64,000 nucleotides of DNA, from NCBI RefSeq assembly GCF_032854445.1, contig NC_088304.1:25307704-25371703 (forward strand), read 5' to 3'. The position numbers were made by a program, and so were the translations under genes. The DNA is from Liolophura sinensis. Its lineage: Eukaryota; Mollusca; Polyplacophora; Chitonida; Chitonidae. Positions 25,827-36,012 of the stretch are shown one piece after another; positions within the stretch are counted from its first letter, which is position 1, and each line of letters opens with the position of its first letter. The notes below the pieces were generated by a model. That model did not search any database, was not told where the DNA came from, and saw nothing but the letters and a program-made list of their open reading frames with translations.

Positions 25827-25998
25827 GGTTGTTGGTGGACTGAACCAACCAGATGGGTAAGTAAAGTAAACAAACGACATCCATACACCCGGTTGTTTGT
25901 GGACTGAACCAACCAGATGGGTAAGTTAAATAAACAAACGACATCCATACACCGGTTGTTTGTGGACTGAACCAACCAGATGGGTAAGTAAGGTAAAC
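25827..25998. repeat. 62-bp tandem repeat, 2.8 copies
   Basis: Unit 'ggttgtttgtggactgaacc' + 'aaccagatgggtaagt' + 'aaacaaacgacatccatac'. It contains a hairpin-forming inverted pair (ggttggt-type / aaccaacc) and a donor-like gggtaagt in each copy. Confidence 0.88.
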
Positions 25999-26226
25999 AA
26001 TCTACAACCTGTTAAGATGTACTATAAATATGCAAAATAACTCTTAAGAATATTCTCAATGTTTTGACTCGGAACAAGGCATCCTCAGGATGACTTGTTC
26101 AATGAAATATTTTGAGATCGATTATCAAAATGAATTTCTTCAGAGTTACCTTTGGCACTGTGCCTGTGGACCATCATTACATAACATTAACACATGAAAT
26201 ATGACTTGGATACCTTACTCTTTCGC

Positions 26227-26530
26227 ACCGCTTCGGTGGCCTATTGGTTAGAGCATCCGCTTCAAAGTCAGGACAACCCGGGATCAAACTCTTATCGGTT
26301 CATACCAGACTTGTACTTGATGGTATTTATTGCTGCCTTGCTTGGCACTTGACACTGAGAGGTTTATGCACTAGTACTAGTACAATATCACTGGATGGGT
26401 TGTCATGGTTGGTGTCTTCGGAATGATACTTCAGTGTGGCAGCATGGGCTCAAAACGACACAATATATCTACAAACTAACTGACTCCTTGTCATATGACT
26501 TAAATATTGTTAAGTATGATGTTAAACTTC
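26227..26530 (+). mobile_element. tRNA-SINE, second family
   Basis: A tRNA-like head 'cggtggcctattggttagag' (A box) and 'cccgggatcaaactc' (B-box-like), ending in 'attgttaagtatgatgttaa'. It shares that 3' end with the element at 59086-59607 but not with the main SINE family. Confidence 0.75.
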
Positions 26531-26948
26531 TAGCATTACATAAATACTCCATCGTTCAGTCACCACCTTTGACTATCGCTATGTTGTACATGCAACAGGT
26601 TTGTCTAGGTAATGTTGAAGTATCCCAACTTCTATTCGTATTTCACGTAGAGGCAGAAAAACTGAAGATTCTTGGCCAAGGTTGTATTACCAAACTGTCC
26701 AACAGACAGTGAGGTCATTCACAGGACTAGGAAATCGTCAAGAAATCTGATATAAAACTAATATGAAAGATTCCGCAACAGTGATACAGATAACTTTCGC
26801 TGTTTAATAAATGCTCTGTGGCTTTAATAACAGCTGACATACACGTATGCAACTGCCAGAAATACAGGTACCATTCTATTCGATGAGTCCCTAAATGACA
26901 ACGGACAATTTACCCTATTCTATGTCAGTGTCTGTACCAGTGAAATGG

Positions 26949-28257
26949 CTATGACCCCGCACGCTCGGGATGAGCCATGTCCTGGTGAAGTCTAAGAGAC
27001 AGTTCCAGAGCGAAAGTTCTATCACACTTTCCACATTTGAATGGTTTATCTATGCTTTCCTTAGCACCAGGTTTTGATTTCGCTTCTGTCTGGGTGGCAT
27101 CGTGAACAATTTTGTGTGCTTTCAGCCGAGCGGGGATACTGAACGTCTTTCCACAAATATCACACTTGTTCGGTTTTAAGCCGGTGTGGTTCATTTCATG
27201 GCCTCGCCATTCATGGCGAGTGGCATAGGTTTTGGGGCAGTAGGCACACTTGAACGGACGTTCTCCTGTGTGTAGGCGGGTGTGAAGTTTGAGAGAACTT
27301 TTGGAGGCTAAGCGCTTCTCGCAGTAGTCACACTTGAAAAGCTTTTCTCCGGGTCTGTCATGCTTCACCATGTGTCTCTTTAACTCAGAAGCGAACTGGA
27401 AGGCGACTCCGCACACTTGACACCTTACTGCGGCCAATTGGCTAGCACTGAGGTGGCGCACAGCATGCTTCTTCAAAACACACTTCTGCCTAAACTGCTG
27501 TCCACAGATCTCACACTTGTGTGGCTTCAGTCCCTTTTTAAAAAAAAAAAACAAAGCAGAACAGAATTATCAAAATTTGAACAATAAAGCAGTCATTAAC
27601 TAAATGTAAGTATATATAGGGACTGTACATTTCCCCACCCAAAATAATAATTCAAGAACTGTCCTGATCTCACACTTGTGTACCTTCAGTTGTTTTCTAG
27701 AAAAAAAAAAAAACAAAACAAAAAAAAAAAAACAAGAAAAAACAAGTCAACGGGAGCTGGATTTGAACACACAACCTAACTGGTCAGGGGCCTGATGGCC
27801 ACAGTTGGCCAGCACATCTGAGCCAGTGAGGCCCATATCTTTTTAACATATGCCTTCTATCTTTAAACATGGCTTGAATGAAAGCCGACAGGAAATTTTC
27901 CTTGGGGGATGTTGCATGCAGCTAGTGTCAGTTTGAGCTTATTTTTACCTTGTGGATTAAGCTATGCCTGTTCAGTCCTGCCTGATCGTAGAAATTCTTC
28001 CCGCATGTGTCACAGTGGTAGGGCCTCTCGCCGGTGTGAATCCTTGTGTGTAATTTCAGATATGATGACTTGGAGAAGGTTTTTGGACAATGTAGACAAG
28101 AATAACTTTGGCATGTTTGACTCCCTGAGCTGGTTTTCTCCTTTGGCTGATGACAAGGTATTTTCCCTTCCCATTCTGCAGATGGCTGCTGGCTCAAGGC
28201 TTCAACAGGAGCAAGCTGAATGCACTCCAAAATAATCTCTGTAGCGACATTTGCCAT
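26949..28257 (-). CDS. C2H2 zinc-finger protein, eight fingers (ZNF gene B)
   Basis: Two coding exons on the minus strand: 28257-27949 (103 codons, donor aag|gtaaaa) and 27533-26949 (acceptor aaaaag, stop TAG), joined in phase 0, 297 aa. The exon begins exactly at ATG 28257 after acceptor tttcacag, so a non-coding 5' exon lies further upstream. A ~50-residue N-terminal region ([14 protein letters not shown]..) precedes eight fingers: YSCLHC, YHCDTC, then across the junction HKCEIC, VRCQVC, FKCDYC, FKCAYC, NKCDIC and the detached terminal [19 protein letters not shown] finger. The first two fingers resemble those of gene A (YLKLHTRIH / GLNRH). Likely a nuclear DNA-binding regulator. Convergent with gene A, divergent from gene D. 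Confidence 0.9.
27667..27733 (-). pseudogene. Decayed duplicate of a ZNF gene B exon start
   Basis: In the intron of ZNF gene B, the plus-strand text 'gatctcacacttgtgt..cttcag' followed by a poly-A run repeats the edge of the real exon (27508-27550). Read on the minus strand it is a pyrimidine tract, an AG, then codons resembling LKxHKCEI with later bases lost. It is a partial copy of the 3' splice site and first codons, about 160 bp upstream of the functional one. Confidence 0.65.
27745..27835 (-). mobile_element. tRNA-like SINE head remnant
   Basis: The plus strand reads 'gagctggatttgaacacaca' (complement of a B box) and ends 'ctgagccagtgaggccc' (complement of an A-box region). No SINE 3' body was recognised. 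It lies in the intron of ZNF gene B. Confidence 0.45.
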
Positions 28258-30731
28258 CTGTGAAAAATATAGGTGTATATTATATGTAGCTCTGCGCATG
28301 CACGTCACAACTTGGGGATTTGTAAAGCTGAGGTAGCTGTCATGTGGTAGAGTTATGATAATTTATTGAAGAATTTTGTTTTTTTCACAATGAACATCAG
28401 AGAATTGGATGATCAACAAAGGCAACAACCTTGCCAGGCCACATGTCTTTGCTCAGGTAGCTGTAAGTGTGAGATGGTCTACAACTAGGGTCAGTCAGTC
28501 AGCGCCGTGTACACATCCCTGTAAGCCTCGGCATTTTTGTGAGTACACGATAAATATCAGTAGGCCTGATTGTGTAATCTTTGTCAGAAATATCATGTCC
28601 ACAACAGATCGCCGTGTTCATTTCTCTATACATCGACAATCATATTTACATGCCATCAGTTTTCAAACTTTAAAGTCCAGAAATAATTCTAAAATGTGTA
28701 TTTTACAATAGCAACATTTAACAACTTTTATAGATCATATTGTATATAACATATATTATGATCGCAGACATATATCGAAGCCCATCCCGCTAGCTTGAAC
28801 ATGCATTTTATATAGTGAGCATTCTGACTAGATGATGTTCTGATTGTAATTCCTCCAGTGCAGGCCGACACGATGGGGTTACCACCGCTACATATTCATC
28901 ACCATTATGATCACGTAACATAATGCTCTGGCTGAAGTTGTCCGTTATTAACACATAAAGAACTCCTATTCAACAAGGGCAATTCAAAGTGACATCTAAC
29001 TTTTTAAGTAGCGCCGCCCCATAGTTGAGAGAAAAGTGTACATGGTACTTAGTAAGTAGTAAATGAAGGCCCCACAACTTACTTTTTACCGATGCATTCA
29101 GTTTTACAGCAACAACAACAACCAGTCGCTTTGGCAGCTACTCGGCTGATTCCGTTTGTTTCCCTCAATGTCACGCACACCGAATCCTGCAAAAATTTTC
29201 TAATACCATTGGAACACTCACTTTCTTCTTCCTTAACAGTTTCATATCTGACTCATGAAGACGACAACTTCACCTGCCATTAAACATTACGAAATGGCTG
29301 TTTTAACGATATGATGTTGTTCCATATCTAAAATATGGCTGTTCGAAGCAAACGAGGCGTAAATGAGCACTTGTGACTATTTTCTCATGAAACATCACGA
29401 GATCTCTCGTGAAAACAAAGACACGGCCTGTAAGCCGGCACTTAACAAAATTAAAGACATTCTGCTAAGGGCATTTCATAAGTGATGATCTACGGATCCA
29501 GTCTGATTGATACAATCTCAGTCAAAGGTATATTTACTGAGGAATGCATATCATCGAATTTCTCTGGCCGAAAAATCAGTCAGAGAGTGAAGTCCTGTCT
29601 TGTTTGGTGTTCCAGCAAGCGGAGCTACCAGCAAGATTGCAACAGTTATGTGGCACAGAAACGTTTTGTTGTGTACAGTCCAGGGCCCCGGGTCCAGTTT
29701 TCGTTACATGTAGGATAGACAGGTTCACATTTGTTATTTACAGTAGCGGTGACAACGTTTATTACGTCAGAAAGCCAGTTTAATGTCTGAAGCTTAAAAT
29801 TGTTGTTCCATCACACAAGAAGGTTCCATCACACAGGCCTGGGCTGGACTAATTATATTAACCCTACATGGCTTTACCATTGCTCACACTCCGGAGGAAC
29901 CATACCACATTCCATTTTAAAAATTTTCAGCAGTAGTCTCAGCGTTCTGTCGCCAGCACCTCAGTTGCTTATCGAGTGTCTCTTGTGAAAGTACAGGAGA
30001 CTTTAAAATTTTGTCCTAGCACTATGTTTTTTTGAAGCAGTAAACTAAGCCCATGAATGTGCTATCATATTTGTCATTTTGCATTAGGTTTACTGGAGAC
30101 TGAATACTCTTCACCAGTAACGCCTATCACATACTGATCAGTTCGTCGCAAATGTGTAACTAATTTTAATGTTGCAGGGATGAAAAGATGCATATTTTTT
30201 GTGCGATTTCTTCAAACAGAAACAACGCCTGCATCCACAGTTGTCACTGGTAGTTGTACATTGTATTCGAACACTTACCACAAGGAAAAATCACACTGTT
30301 ATCTCCTTTTTCTTACAATTTCACACTTTAATCCAGACTTTTTTGACACAGCTAATGCAAAAGTTCATGTAAGGCAAGGTACCAGTTCAAAGTACAACTC
30401 TTCAGTAAGGAGACATAGCAAAATATCCTCTGACACATTAGAAACCATTTACCACTGTAATTCTTGTGACTTCACCGATTGAATCAAAGTTGACATGTTT
30501 GCAGCTACAATCCATGTCACATGTATTAATCCCCGAATAAATCTGAGCACCATCATAGAAGTGAAAAATTGTTACAATATACCACTAAGTACTGTGCATT
30601 AAATAAAGTACCTCAATCTACATGTGGCATTAACTTTTAAAATCTTTTTTTTTTTTTCCAGAAAATATTGATGCCATATATAAAGCAGCAATCCATTGTC
30701 AAGTGTGTGGTCTTAAGACTCAAGCCATCGG
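28258..30731. other. Divergent intergenic region of ZNF genes B and D
   Basis: Should hold the 5' exons and promoters of both genes; a promoter position cannot be fixed. The plus open frame 30180-30482 follows a possible acceptor (atgttgcag) and ends with a C-x2-C pair (YHCNSC). The acceptor at 30660-30661 opens an exon whose other frames also carry a C-x2-C pair (HCQVCG), yet all stop before joining the finger frame. These could be fragments of an ancestral N-terminal finger. No other gene is supported. Confidence 0.4.
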
Positions 30732-31685
30732 ATGACAATGGAAGCATCACTTATTGATTGTGCCAGACCTCATGTGTGTGCTGTGTGCGAGAAAGGCTTT
30801 GCTCGTCGGTCAACTTTGAATGTTCATATTAGAACGCACACTGGAGAGAAACGTTACTGCTGCGACTTGTGTGGGGCGATGTTTTCAGGCAGCACAGCTT
30901 TGAAGCGGCACACTGAACGACACAACAAAATCCGGGCGTATAAATGTGACACATGTGGGAAAAGTTACATTGTAGAGCACGAACTCAAGGAGCATAAAAA
31001 AATACACAGTGAAATAGCGGAACAGCTACTGAAGAAATACCCTTGTGATATGTGCCAGAGAGTTTACAGGTATCCTAGTCAGCTTAAAGTGCACAGGAGA
31101 GTACACACTGGGGAAAAACCAGCTGAGTGTACAGTGTGTGACGCCAAATTTATCTCTACTGCGAGCTTGGCTGTTCATGTGAAACGAGTCCATGAGAAGG
31201 TAAAACACTGTAAGTGTCTCTTGTGTGGGAAAGGTTTCTTTGATGGTCATGAGCTGTACAGACATTCTGCAGTTCACTCCATGCTAAAACCATTTAAATG
31301 TCAAAAATGTGGCAGGTGCTTCAGCTTGGTCCGTCACCTCAAAAGGCACCAGAAATCAGACTGTGTCAAGAAAATGATCACAACTGAGAGTGAAGAGAAG
31401 GAGAAATCAGTGATAACTGGGGTCCGAGGGAATTGGAAATTAGCGCGATCTGGGAGACGCGGGAAGAAGAAATCAGGCCAATCGGGGGCCCGAGGGAAGA
31501 GGAAATCTGTGAAACATGGGACTCTACGGAAATTGGCTTCCACGGAAAATACTGTTGTGAAGAAAACCCATACATGTGACATCTGTGACAGGAGCTTTGC
31601 TTTGGAACTTTCCAGAGATATGCATGTAAAGTTAGTTCATGGTAGAAATGGCAATAGTGAAAATTCACAGTTGCAAAGTACGTGA
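30732..31685 (+). CDS. C2H2 zinc-finger protein, eight fingers (ZNF gene D)
   Basis: Single coding exon, 317 aa. In-frame stops at 30669 and 30714 set the start at ATG 30732; ATG 30738 has the better context (acaATGg). The exon begins at 30662 after a long pyrimidine tract and CAG. Fingers: HVCAVC, YCCDLC, YKCDTC, YPCDMC, AECTVC, CKCLLC, FKCQKC and, after a ~70-residue linker, HTCDICDRSFALELSRDMH. Finger seven ends H-x4-C (C2HC). The linker is strongly basic with a repeated G-x-R-G-x2-K motif, a likely nuclear localisation and DNA-contact segment. Fingers 3-5 match those of gene C (CD.CG..Y, RYP.QLK.H, EC..C), so D and C are close paralogues. An upstream ORF (30671-30757) overlaps the start. 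Confidence 0.9.
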   Translation: MTMEASLIDCARPHVCAVCEKGFARRSTLNVHIRTHTGEKRYCCDLCGAMFSGSTALKRHTERHNKIRAYKCDTCGKSYIVEHELKEHKKIHSEIAEQLLKKYPCDMCQRVYRYPSQLKVHRRVHTGEKPAECTVCDAKFISTASLAVHVKRVHEKVKHCKCLLCGKGFFDGHELYRHSAVHSMLKPFKCQKCGRCFSLVRHLKRHQKSDCVKKMITTESEEKEKSVITGVRGNWKLARSGRRGKKKSGQSGARGKRKSVKHGTLRKLASTENTVVKKTHTCDICDRSFALELSRDMHVKLVHGRNGNSENSQLQST

Positions 31686-31764
31686 AAGTCATAATGCAGA
31701 CAGGATGTGCCCAAAGAAGTTCTGAATACCATATCAATTTATTTTTTGAGTGATAGGTGAAAGG

Positions 31765-32033
31765 TTTGATTTGATTGGATTGGTATTTTATGCCGTACTC
31801 AAGAATATTTCACTTATACAATGGCGGCCAACATTATGGTGGGTGGAAACCGGGGCAAAGCGCGGGGGAAATCCACGACCATCCGCAAGTTGCTGATAGA
31901 CCTTCCCACGTACAGCCGGAGAGGAAGCCAGTATGAGCTGGACTTGAACTCACAACGACCGCATTGGTGAGAGACTCCTGGGTCATAGGACTCCTGCCCT
32001 AGCGCGCTAACCAACTGAGCCACAGAGGCCCCT
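31765..32033 (-). mobile_element. tRNA-SINE, full length
   Basis: On the minus strand. The plus strand runs from 'ttggtattttatgccgtact' through 'caagaatatttcacttatac', 'cacgaccatccgcaagttgc', 'gaactcacaacgaccgcatt' to the tRNA head 'ctaaccaactgagccacaga' + 'ggcccc'. It retains A- and B-box regions. Confidence 0.92.
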
Positions 32034-32401
32034 GATAGGTGACAGATAATCAGACTGACGAGAAACTTGGATTTTTGTTTAACATGCATTGATCGTTCAC
32101 AAGAACAATGTGTGATATAACAATGTGAACCATCACTTCAATTTGTGAAGGTATAAATCTTGACAATATTTTTGAGTCTGGTGTAAAACATCAATCAGAT
32201 AAATATAGATCCTGACACATGTATTTCAACTATCTATAAATTATGATATGAATTGATTTGGCTGTTGTTTTGTTTCTTATATAAAGGATGTGGACAAGAT
32301 CTGAAGCCATGATCCAGAAACTCAGATGAAAGAAAAAGTAGCTTTAATGTTGTGTACATGTATCTGAACAACATCATTGATTAACGTAATGAAAGCCAGA
32401 G

Positions 32402-32538
32402 CCCAGTTTCACAAAGATGTTGTACATGTACCATAATCACACATATAGGACAATGGTACAGTAATAGTGATGTACGAAATATCGCACAACAAATGTATGA
32501 TTAAAAAAAAATGCTACGTGCTGTTTTGTGAAACTGGG
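32402..32538. mobile_element. MITE with 14-bp perfect terminal inverted repeats
   Basis: Begins cccagtttcacaaa and ends tttgtgaaactggg, 137 bp, no coding capacity. A related but diverged element with ends like 'gggcccagggtcatgaag' / 'cttcgtgaaagtaagccca' is at 46729-46861. Confidence 0.8.
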
Positions 32539-32699
32539 AACTGAACTGTTATCACCCATTAAAGTAAAAGAAAACCAATCATCGGACAGGCAACTGGAAA
32601 CTATGCATAAAAATACCTACACTTAAAAACTTATGCGTGAAATGCGTAAAATTTACTTCGTTTTATTTTTTTTAGATTTTTTCAAAAGAGTCTTGAAAG

Positions 32700-32970
32700 G
32701 CATTCAAATATTTTAATTCTATGGTGGGCTTTATGAGCCATACTGACAGTATGTAGGAACTCTGATGTAACAACTTTTTCAAATGATATTCACCAGAAAG
32801 AATAAAGGAAATTTTGACATTTTCAGCAATCTTTTACTCATGGGTAAAAAAAAAAGTTATTCCAACATTCAGTGTTGTGAATATAGTTGGAAAGACTTCC
32901 TGTAACGTCAGAGTTCCTAAACTCTGATAGTATGGTCTGTAAAGACCACCTTAGAATTCAAATGTTAGAG
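32700..32970. mobile_element. Foldback MITE with ~67-bp inverted arms
   Basis: Left arm 32703-32771 (ttcaaatattttaattctat .. aggaactctgatgtaac) is the imperfect reverse complement of right arm 32902-32967 (gtaacgtcagagttcctaaa .. aattcaaatgtta). The spacer is ~130 bp with no ORF. Solo arm-like fragments occur at 11515-11545 and 39268-39305. Confidence 0.75.
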
Positions 32971-33116
32971 CGCATTTAATCCCCTTCAAAAAAAATAAAA
33001 AAAAATAAATGAAAGTACATTTGTGCATGGTTTTAAGTGGTCTATTAAGTGATGCCTGTATTGATTTTTACAGGTCTTTTCCTTTAGGTGTTTGCTATCG
33101 ATGAGAAAAGTTCAGG

Positions 33117-33305
33117 TATTCATTCATTTGATTGATGTTTCACGCTGTATTCAAGAATGTTTCACTCATACGACGACAACCAGTATTAATGTGAGCAAAA
33201 ACCGGGGGAAACCCACAACCATCCACAGGCTGCTGGCACAGCTTCCCTTGTACTGCCGGACAGGAAGCCAGCATGAGCTGGACTTGAACTCACAGTGACC
33301 GCACT
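33117..33305 (-). mobile_element. tRNA-SINE, head-truncated
   Basis: The plus strand shows 'ttgattgatgtttcacgctg', 'tattcaagaatgtttcactc', 'caaccatccacaggctgctg' and 'gaactcacagtgaccgcac'. The tRNA head is missing. Confidence 0.85.
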
Positions 33306-33572
33306 ATAAACTGGAAAGTCCTAGAAAGCAGTCCTTTCTTGTGGGGCCGATGTGGTTTGCGGGTGACCACGGTTAACAGGCCGATGTGGCCAACGTGGTT
33401 AAAGTGGCAATGACTCCAGCAGCTTCTTACCAATGCACATTGTTCATAAACATAAGAAATGCAAAACCTTGTACGATGCATTTATTCCTTTACTTCTACC
33501 ATTTCATTCTGACCTCAGCAGTAGTTTATCAAAATCATCGTACATACATATCTTTCTGGAATTCTGGAATAG

Positions 33573-33825
33573 GAGTGGAGCAGTGGTTACCATGTCAGTG
33601 TGGTGCCTCTCACCAATGTGGTCGCTTTGAGTTCAAGTCCAGCTCATGCAGGCTTCCTCTCCAGCCATATGTGGGAAGGTCTGCCAGCCATATGTGGGAA
33701 GGTCTGCCAGCAATCTGCAGATGGTTGTGGGTTTCCTCCAGCCTTTGCAGGGTTTCCTCCCATGATAATGCTGGCCGTGGTCGCGTAAGTGAAATATTGG
33801 CGTAAAACACCAATGAAATAACAAA
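33573..33825 (+). mobile_element. tRNA-SINE with internal 24-bp duplication
   Basis: Head 'gtggagcagtggttaccatg', B-box-like 'gagttcaagtccagctcatg', body and 3' core 'gtaaaacaccaatgaaataa'. The segment 'ccagccatatgtgggaaggt' is tandemly duplicated inside it. Confidence 0.88.
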
Positions 33826-33849
33826 CATCTTATCTCAGTCATCCATTGT

Positions 33850-33957
33850 GGAGATCTGGAGGGCAACAGCTGGATTTGAACCTGATTTCATAGGTCATGA
33901 GAAAACACTAAAGTCTACAATTTAGCATCCTAAACCACTTAGCCACCAAGGGACATA
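33850..33957 (-). mobile_element. tRNA-related SINE head, third type
   Basis: Reads on the minus strand as 'ccttggtggctaagtggttt' (A box) and 'caggttcaaatccagctg' (B box), spaced as in a tRNA with a long variable part. The 3' body is unlike the main family. The clear boxes suggest pol III origin, but the flanks do not pair as a tRNA acceptor stem. Confidence 0.55.
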
Positions 33958-34309
33958 ACTTGTATTCAACACAGTCGATTTAACAACCACTTTTTACATA
34001 TAACCGTGATTACTGAATCTGGCCTAAAAATTCACCATCAAAAAGTCCATATAAAAGTGCAAATAAATGTCATCAATTATTACTTTCACTGCTAGTAAGG
34101 TATCATCCTGCCTTCCACACAAGCCTCAAAACACTTTTCTAAGAATAACAGAAGTTGGACTTTGGGTACCACGTAAAACAAGTAACATAATCATGGTTTA
34201 AATTTGAGGTCACACACACGAATTAGTCGATTTCACGGGTACATGCGACCTCATTAACCTCATTAACAATGACATTCCATTGTTGTTTATGATGTTCATC
34301 GCAATAAAA

Positions 34310-36012
34310 TCACACAACTTTTACAATAACAGATTCTGAGTCCTTTTCTTCTCCGTTTTTGTAAGATGTTTCGCTAGCTTGGCCCTGCTCAACCTCCTCT
34401 GTGCTGTGAACCATTCTCATGTGTAGATCAAGGGATAACTGTAAGGCAAATGTTTGATCGCAAGTACCACACTGGAAAGTTTTGTCTTTGGTATTATTTG
34501 CACTTTTAACAGTCTCCTTGAAATGAACCTTTCGATGACTTTCCATTTTGTATCGCCTCTGAAAATGCTTATCGCACAAATCGCATTTGAAAGGTTTTTC
34601 GTTGCGATGGATCATTTCGTGTCTGTTTTTATCAGATGTTGTGGCAAATCGCTTGCCACAGAACAGGCACTTGGAAGGTTTTTCCCCAGTGTGAGTCCTC
34701 TTGTGTATATACAGAGTCTGTGGCGTGCGAAACATTGTATGGCAAATATTGCACTCCACAGGTTTTTCACCAGTGTGACGTCTTTTGTGAATTTTCAACT
34801 GGAATGGATAGCGAAAAGCTATGCCGCAAACATCACATACGCATTTTTTTTCTGCGTCAAAACCATGACCCTTGCGATGTTCACGCAGATCTTGCTTAAG
34901 CACGTAGTCATTGCCACAAATGTCGCACTTAAACGGCCGTTCCCCGGTGTGACGCAGCAAGTGCCGCTGCTGTGCAGTCCTGCCCGTGAAGCGAGCTTCG
35001 CACAAGTGGCAGGCATAAGGCTTTTCCCCAGTGTGGACACGCATGTGAATTTTGACGTACGCTGATTTGTTGAATCCCTTGCCACACACAGTGCATTCAT
35101 GTGACTTGTCTCCTGTAGACTTTGTCCATGTAGCTGGAGCAGACAGCTCTTCTTTTGCAGACTGAGTTGGTGGCTCCTTATTGGGGTCTGCTGGCGAAAT
35201 TTCATCTTCGCCCTGTCGACCCTCAACAGGACCACCTGTGGGTGTGACCTCTGAATTATCTACAAAGGGAACATCTGCACTGACTTGTGTCCCTGTGGGT
35301 GGATCAACAGGTGATAGCTGGAGCTGGAAAACATGAATATAAATTGTGATATAATATTTGTGATCTGCTCAGTATTGATCAGTAAAATCATGCCTTATGT
35401 TAGACCTCTTTTTTTTTACCGTTTATTTATTTATTTATTTCATTTATTTCTTAAGTGGAGGAAACCAGAGTGCCTGGGTAATCCACTAACCTATGGCAAA
35501 TTCATGATGAAATTTCCAAAGTATGATCTACAGATATGCACACGATATAATTATAAGTGATCTTCATTGTACAAACAGCCAGTGTCATCAATCACTGTTT
35601 GTTACCAGGATGCCATCAATAGTGAAAGCAGGAAGTGTACAAGTTCCCTGTCAAAGGCCAGGATTGAACTCACATCTTATGTGTCGGAGTGGTTGAATAG
35701 CATGCAACTTAACAACACAATCATACATGGACTGCTACTTATTGATGGTATTATTAAAGGCAAAGGAAACCAGGCAGCACTCAACACTACCACCACCTGT
35801 GTTTACACAGGTTCACACAGAACAAACAATCATGTAACCATCTTGAACAGTCCTTGACCATGTTCACATTTCCATGCACAATGGTATGGAGGATGGTATC
35901 CATGTAGGTCAAAACACAGTACAAAGTGTCATTCTGGGTGTAATAAATCAGAACTCACATAATGCAACTGTCCATCCATTTCAATGTATACCAAGCCACC
36001 ATTTTCTGCCAT
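34310..36012 (-). CDS. C2H2 zinc-finger protein, eight fingers (ZNF gene C)
   Basis: Two coding exons on the minus strand: 36012-35959 (18 codons, MAENGGLVYIEMDGQLHY, donor tat|gtgagt) and 35323-34310 (acceptor ttttccag, stop TGA), phase 0, 355 aa. ATG 36012 follows an acceptor (ttatttag|ggctttgag), so a non-coding exon lies upstream. A ~90-residue Pro/Thr/Glu-rich N-terminus precedes eight fingers: HECTVC, YACHLC, FKCDIC, CVCDVC, VECNIC, SKCLFC, FKCDLC and the detached FQCGTCDQTFALQLSLDLH finger. An acidic tail ends VIVKVV. Order and linkers parallel gene D. Expected to be a nuclear DNA-binding regulator; targets unknown. Convergent with D. Confidence 0.92.
35418..35715 (-). mobile_element. 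Old SINE-like repeat, third family, in ZNF gene C intron
   Basis: Starts with (TTTA)n on the plus strand, then 'gtggaggaaaccagagtgcc', 'aggattgaactcacatc' and a head-like 'gtcggagtggttgaatagca'. Similar arrangements occur at 45855-45925, 53105-53385 and 60985-61300 (shared 'aaaccaccaacctttgg'-type segment). Confidence 0.5.

Larger units (their letters stand above)
23822..26948. other. Intergenic region between convergent ZNF genes A and B
   Basis: No convincing gene. Contains a mucin-like decayed inverted-end element around 23917-24040 (starts 'gctgctttcccaaagctgtt'), a SINE tail near 24320-24372, a SINE (25203-25440), a 62-bp tandem repeat (25827-25998) and a second-family SINE (26227-26530). 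The plus open frame 25651-25860 ends at a donor-like 'gggtaagt', but no partner exon or homology was recognised. Confidence 0.55.
31686..34309. other. Intergenic region between convergent ZNF genes D and C
   Basis: No gene recognised. Densely filled with non-autonomous elements: SINEs at 31765-32033, 32158-32207 (tail only), 33117-33305, 33573-33825 and 33850-33957, a 137-bp inverted-terminal-repeat element at 32402-32538, and a long foldback element at 32700-32970. Confidence 0.7.

Noticed and set aside
34819-35235. 138-codon minus-strand ORF in another frame of zinc-finger gene C
   Set aside because: It is a shadow frame of the coding exon 35323-34310, whose finger frame is unambiguous. 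The same holds for 23334-23717 and 23393-23812 over gene A, and 31334-31737 over gene D.
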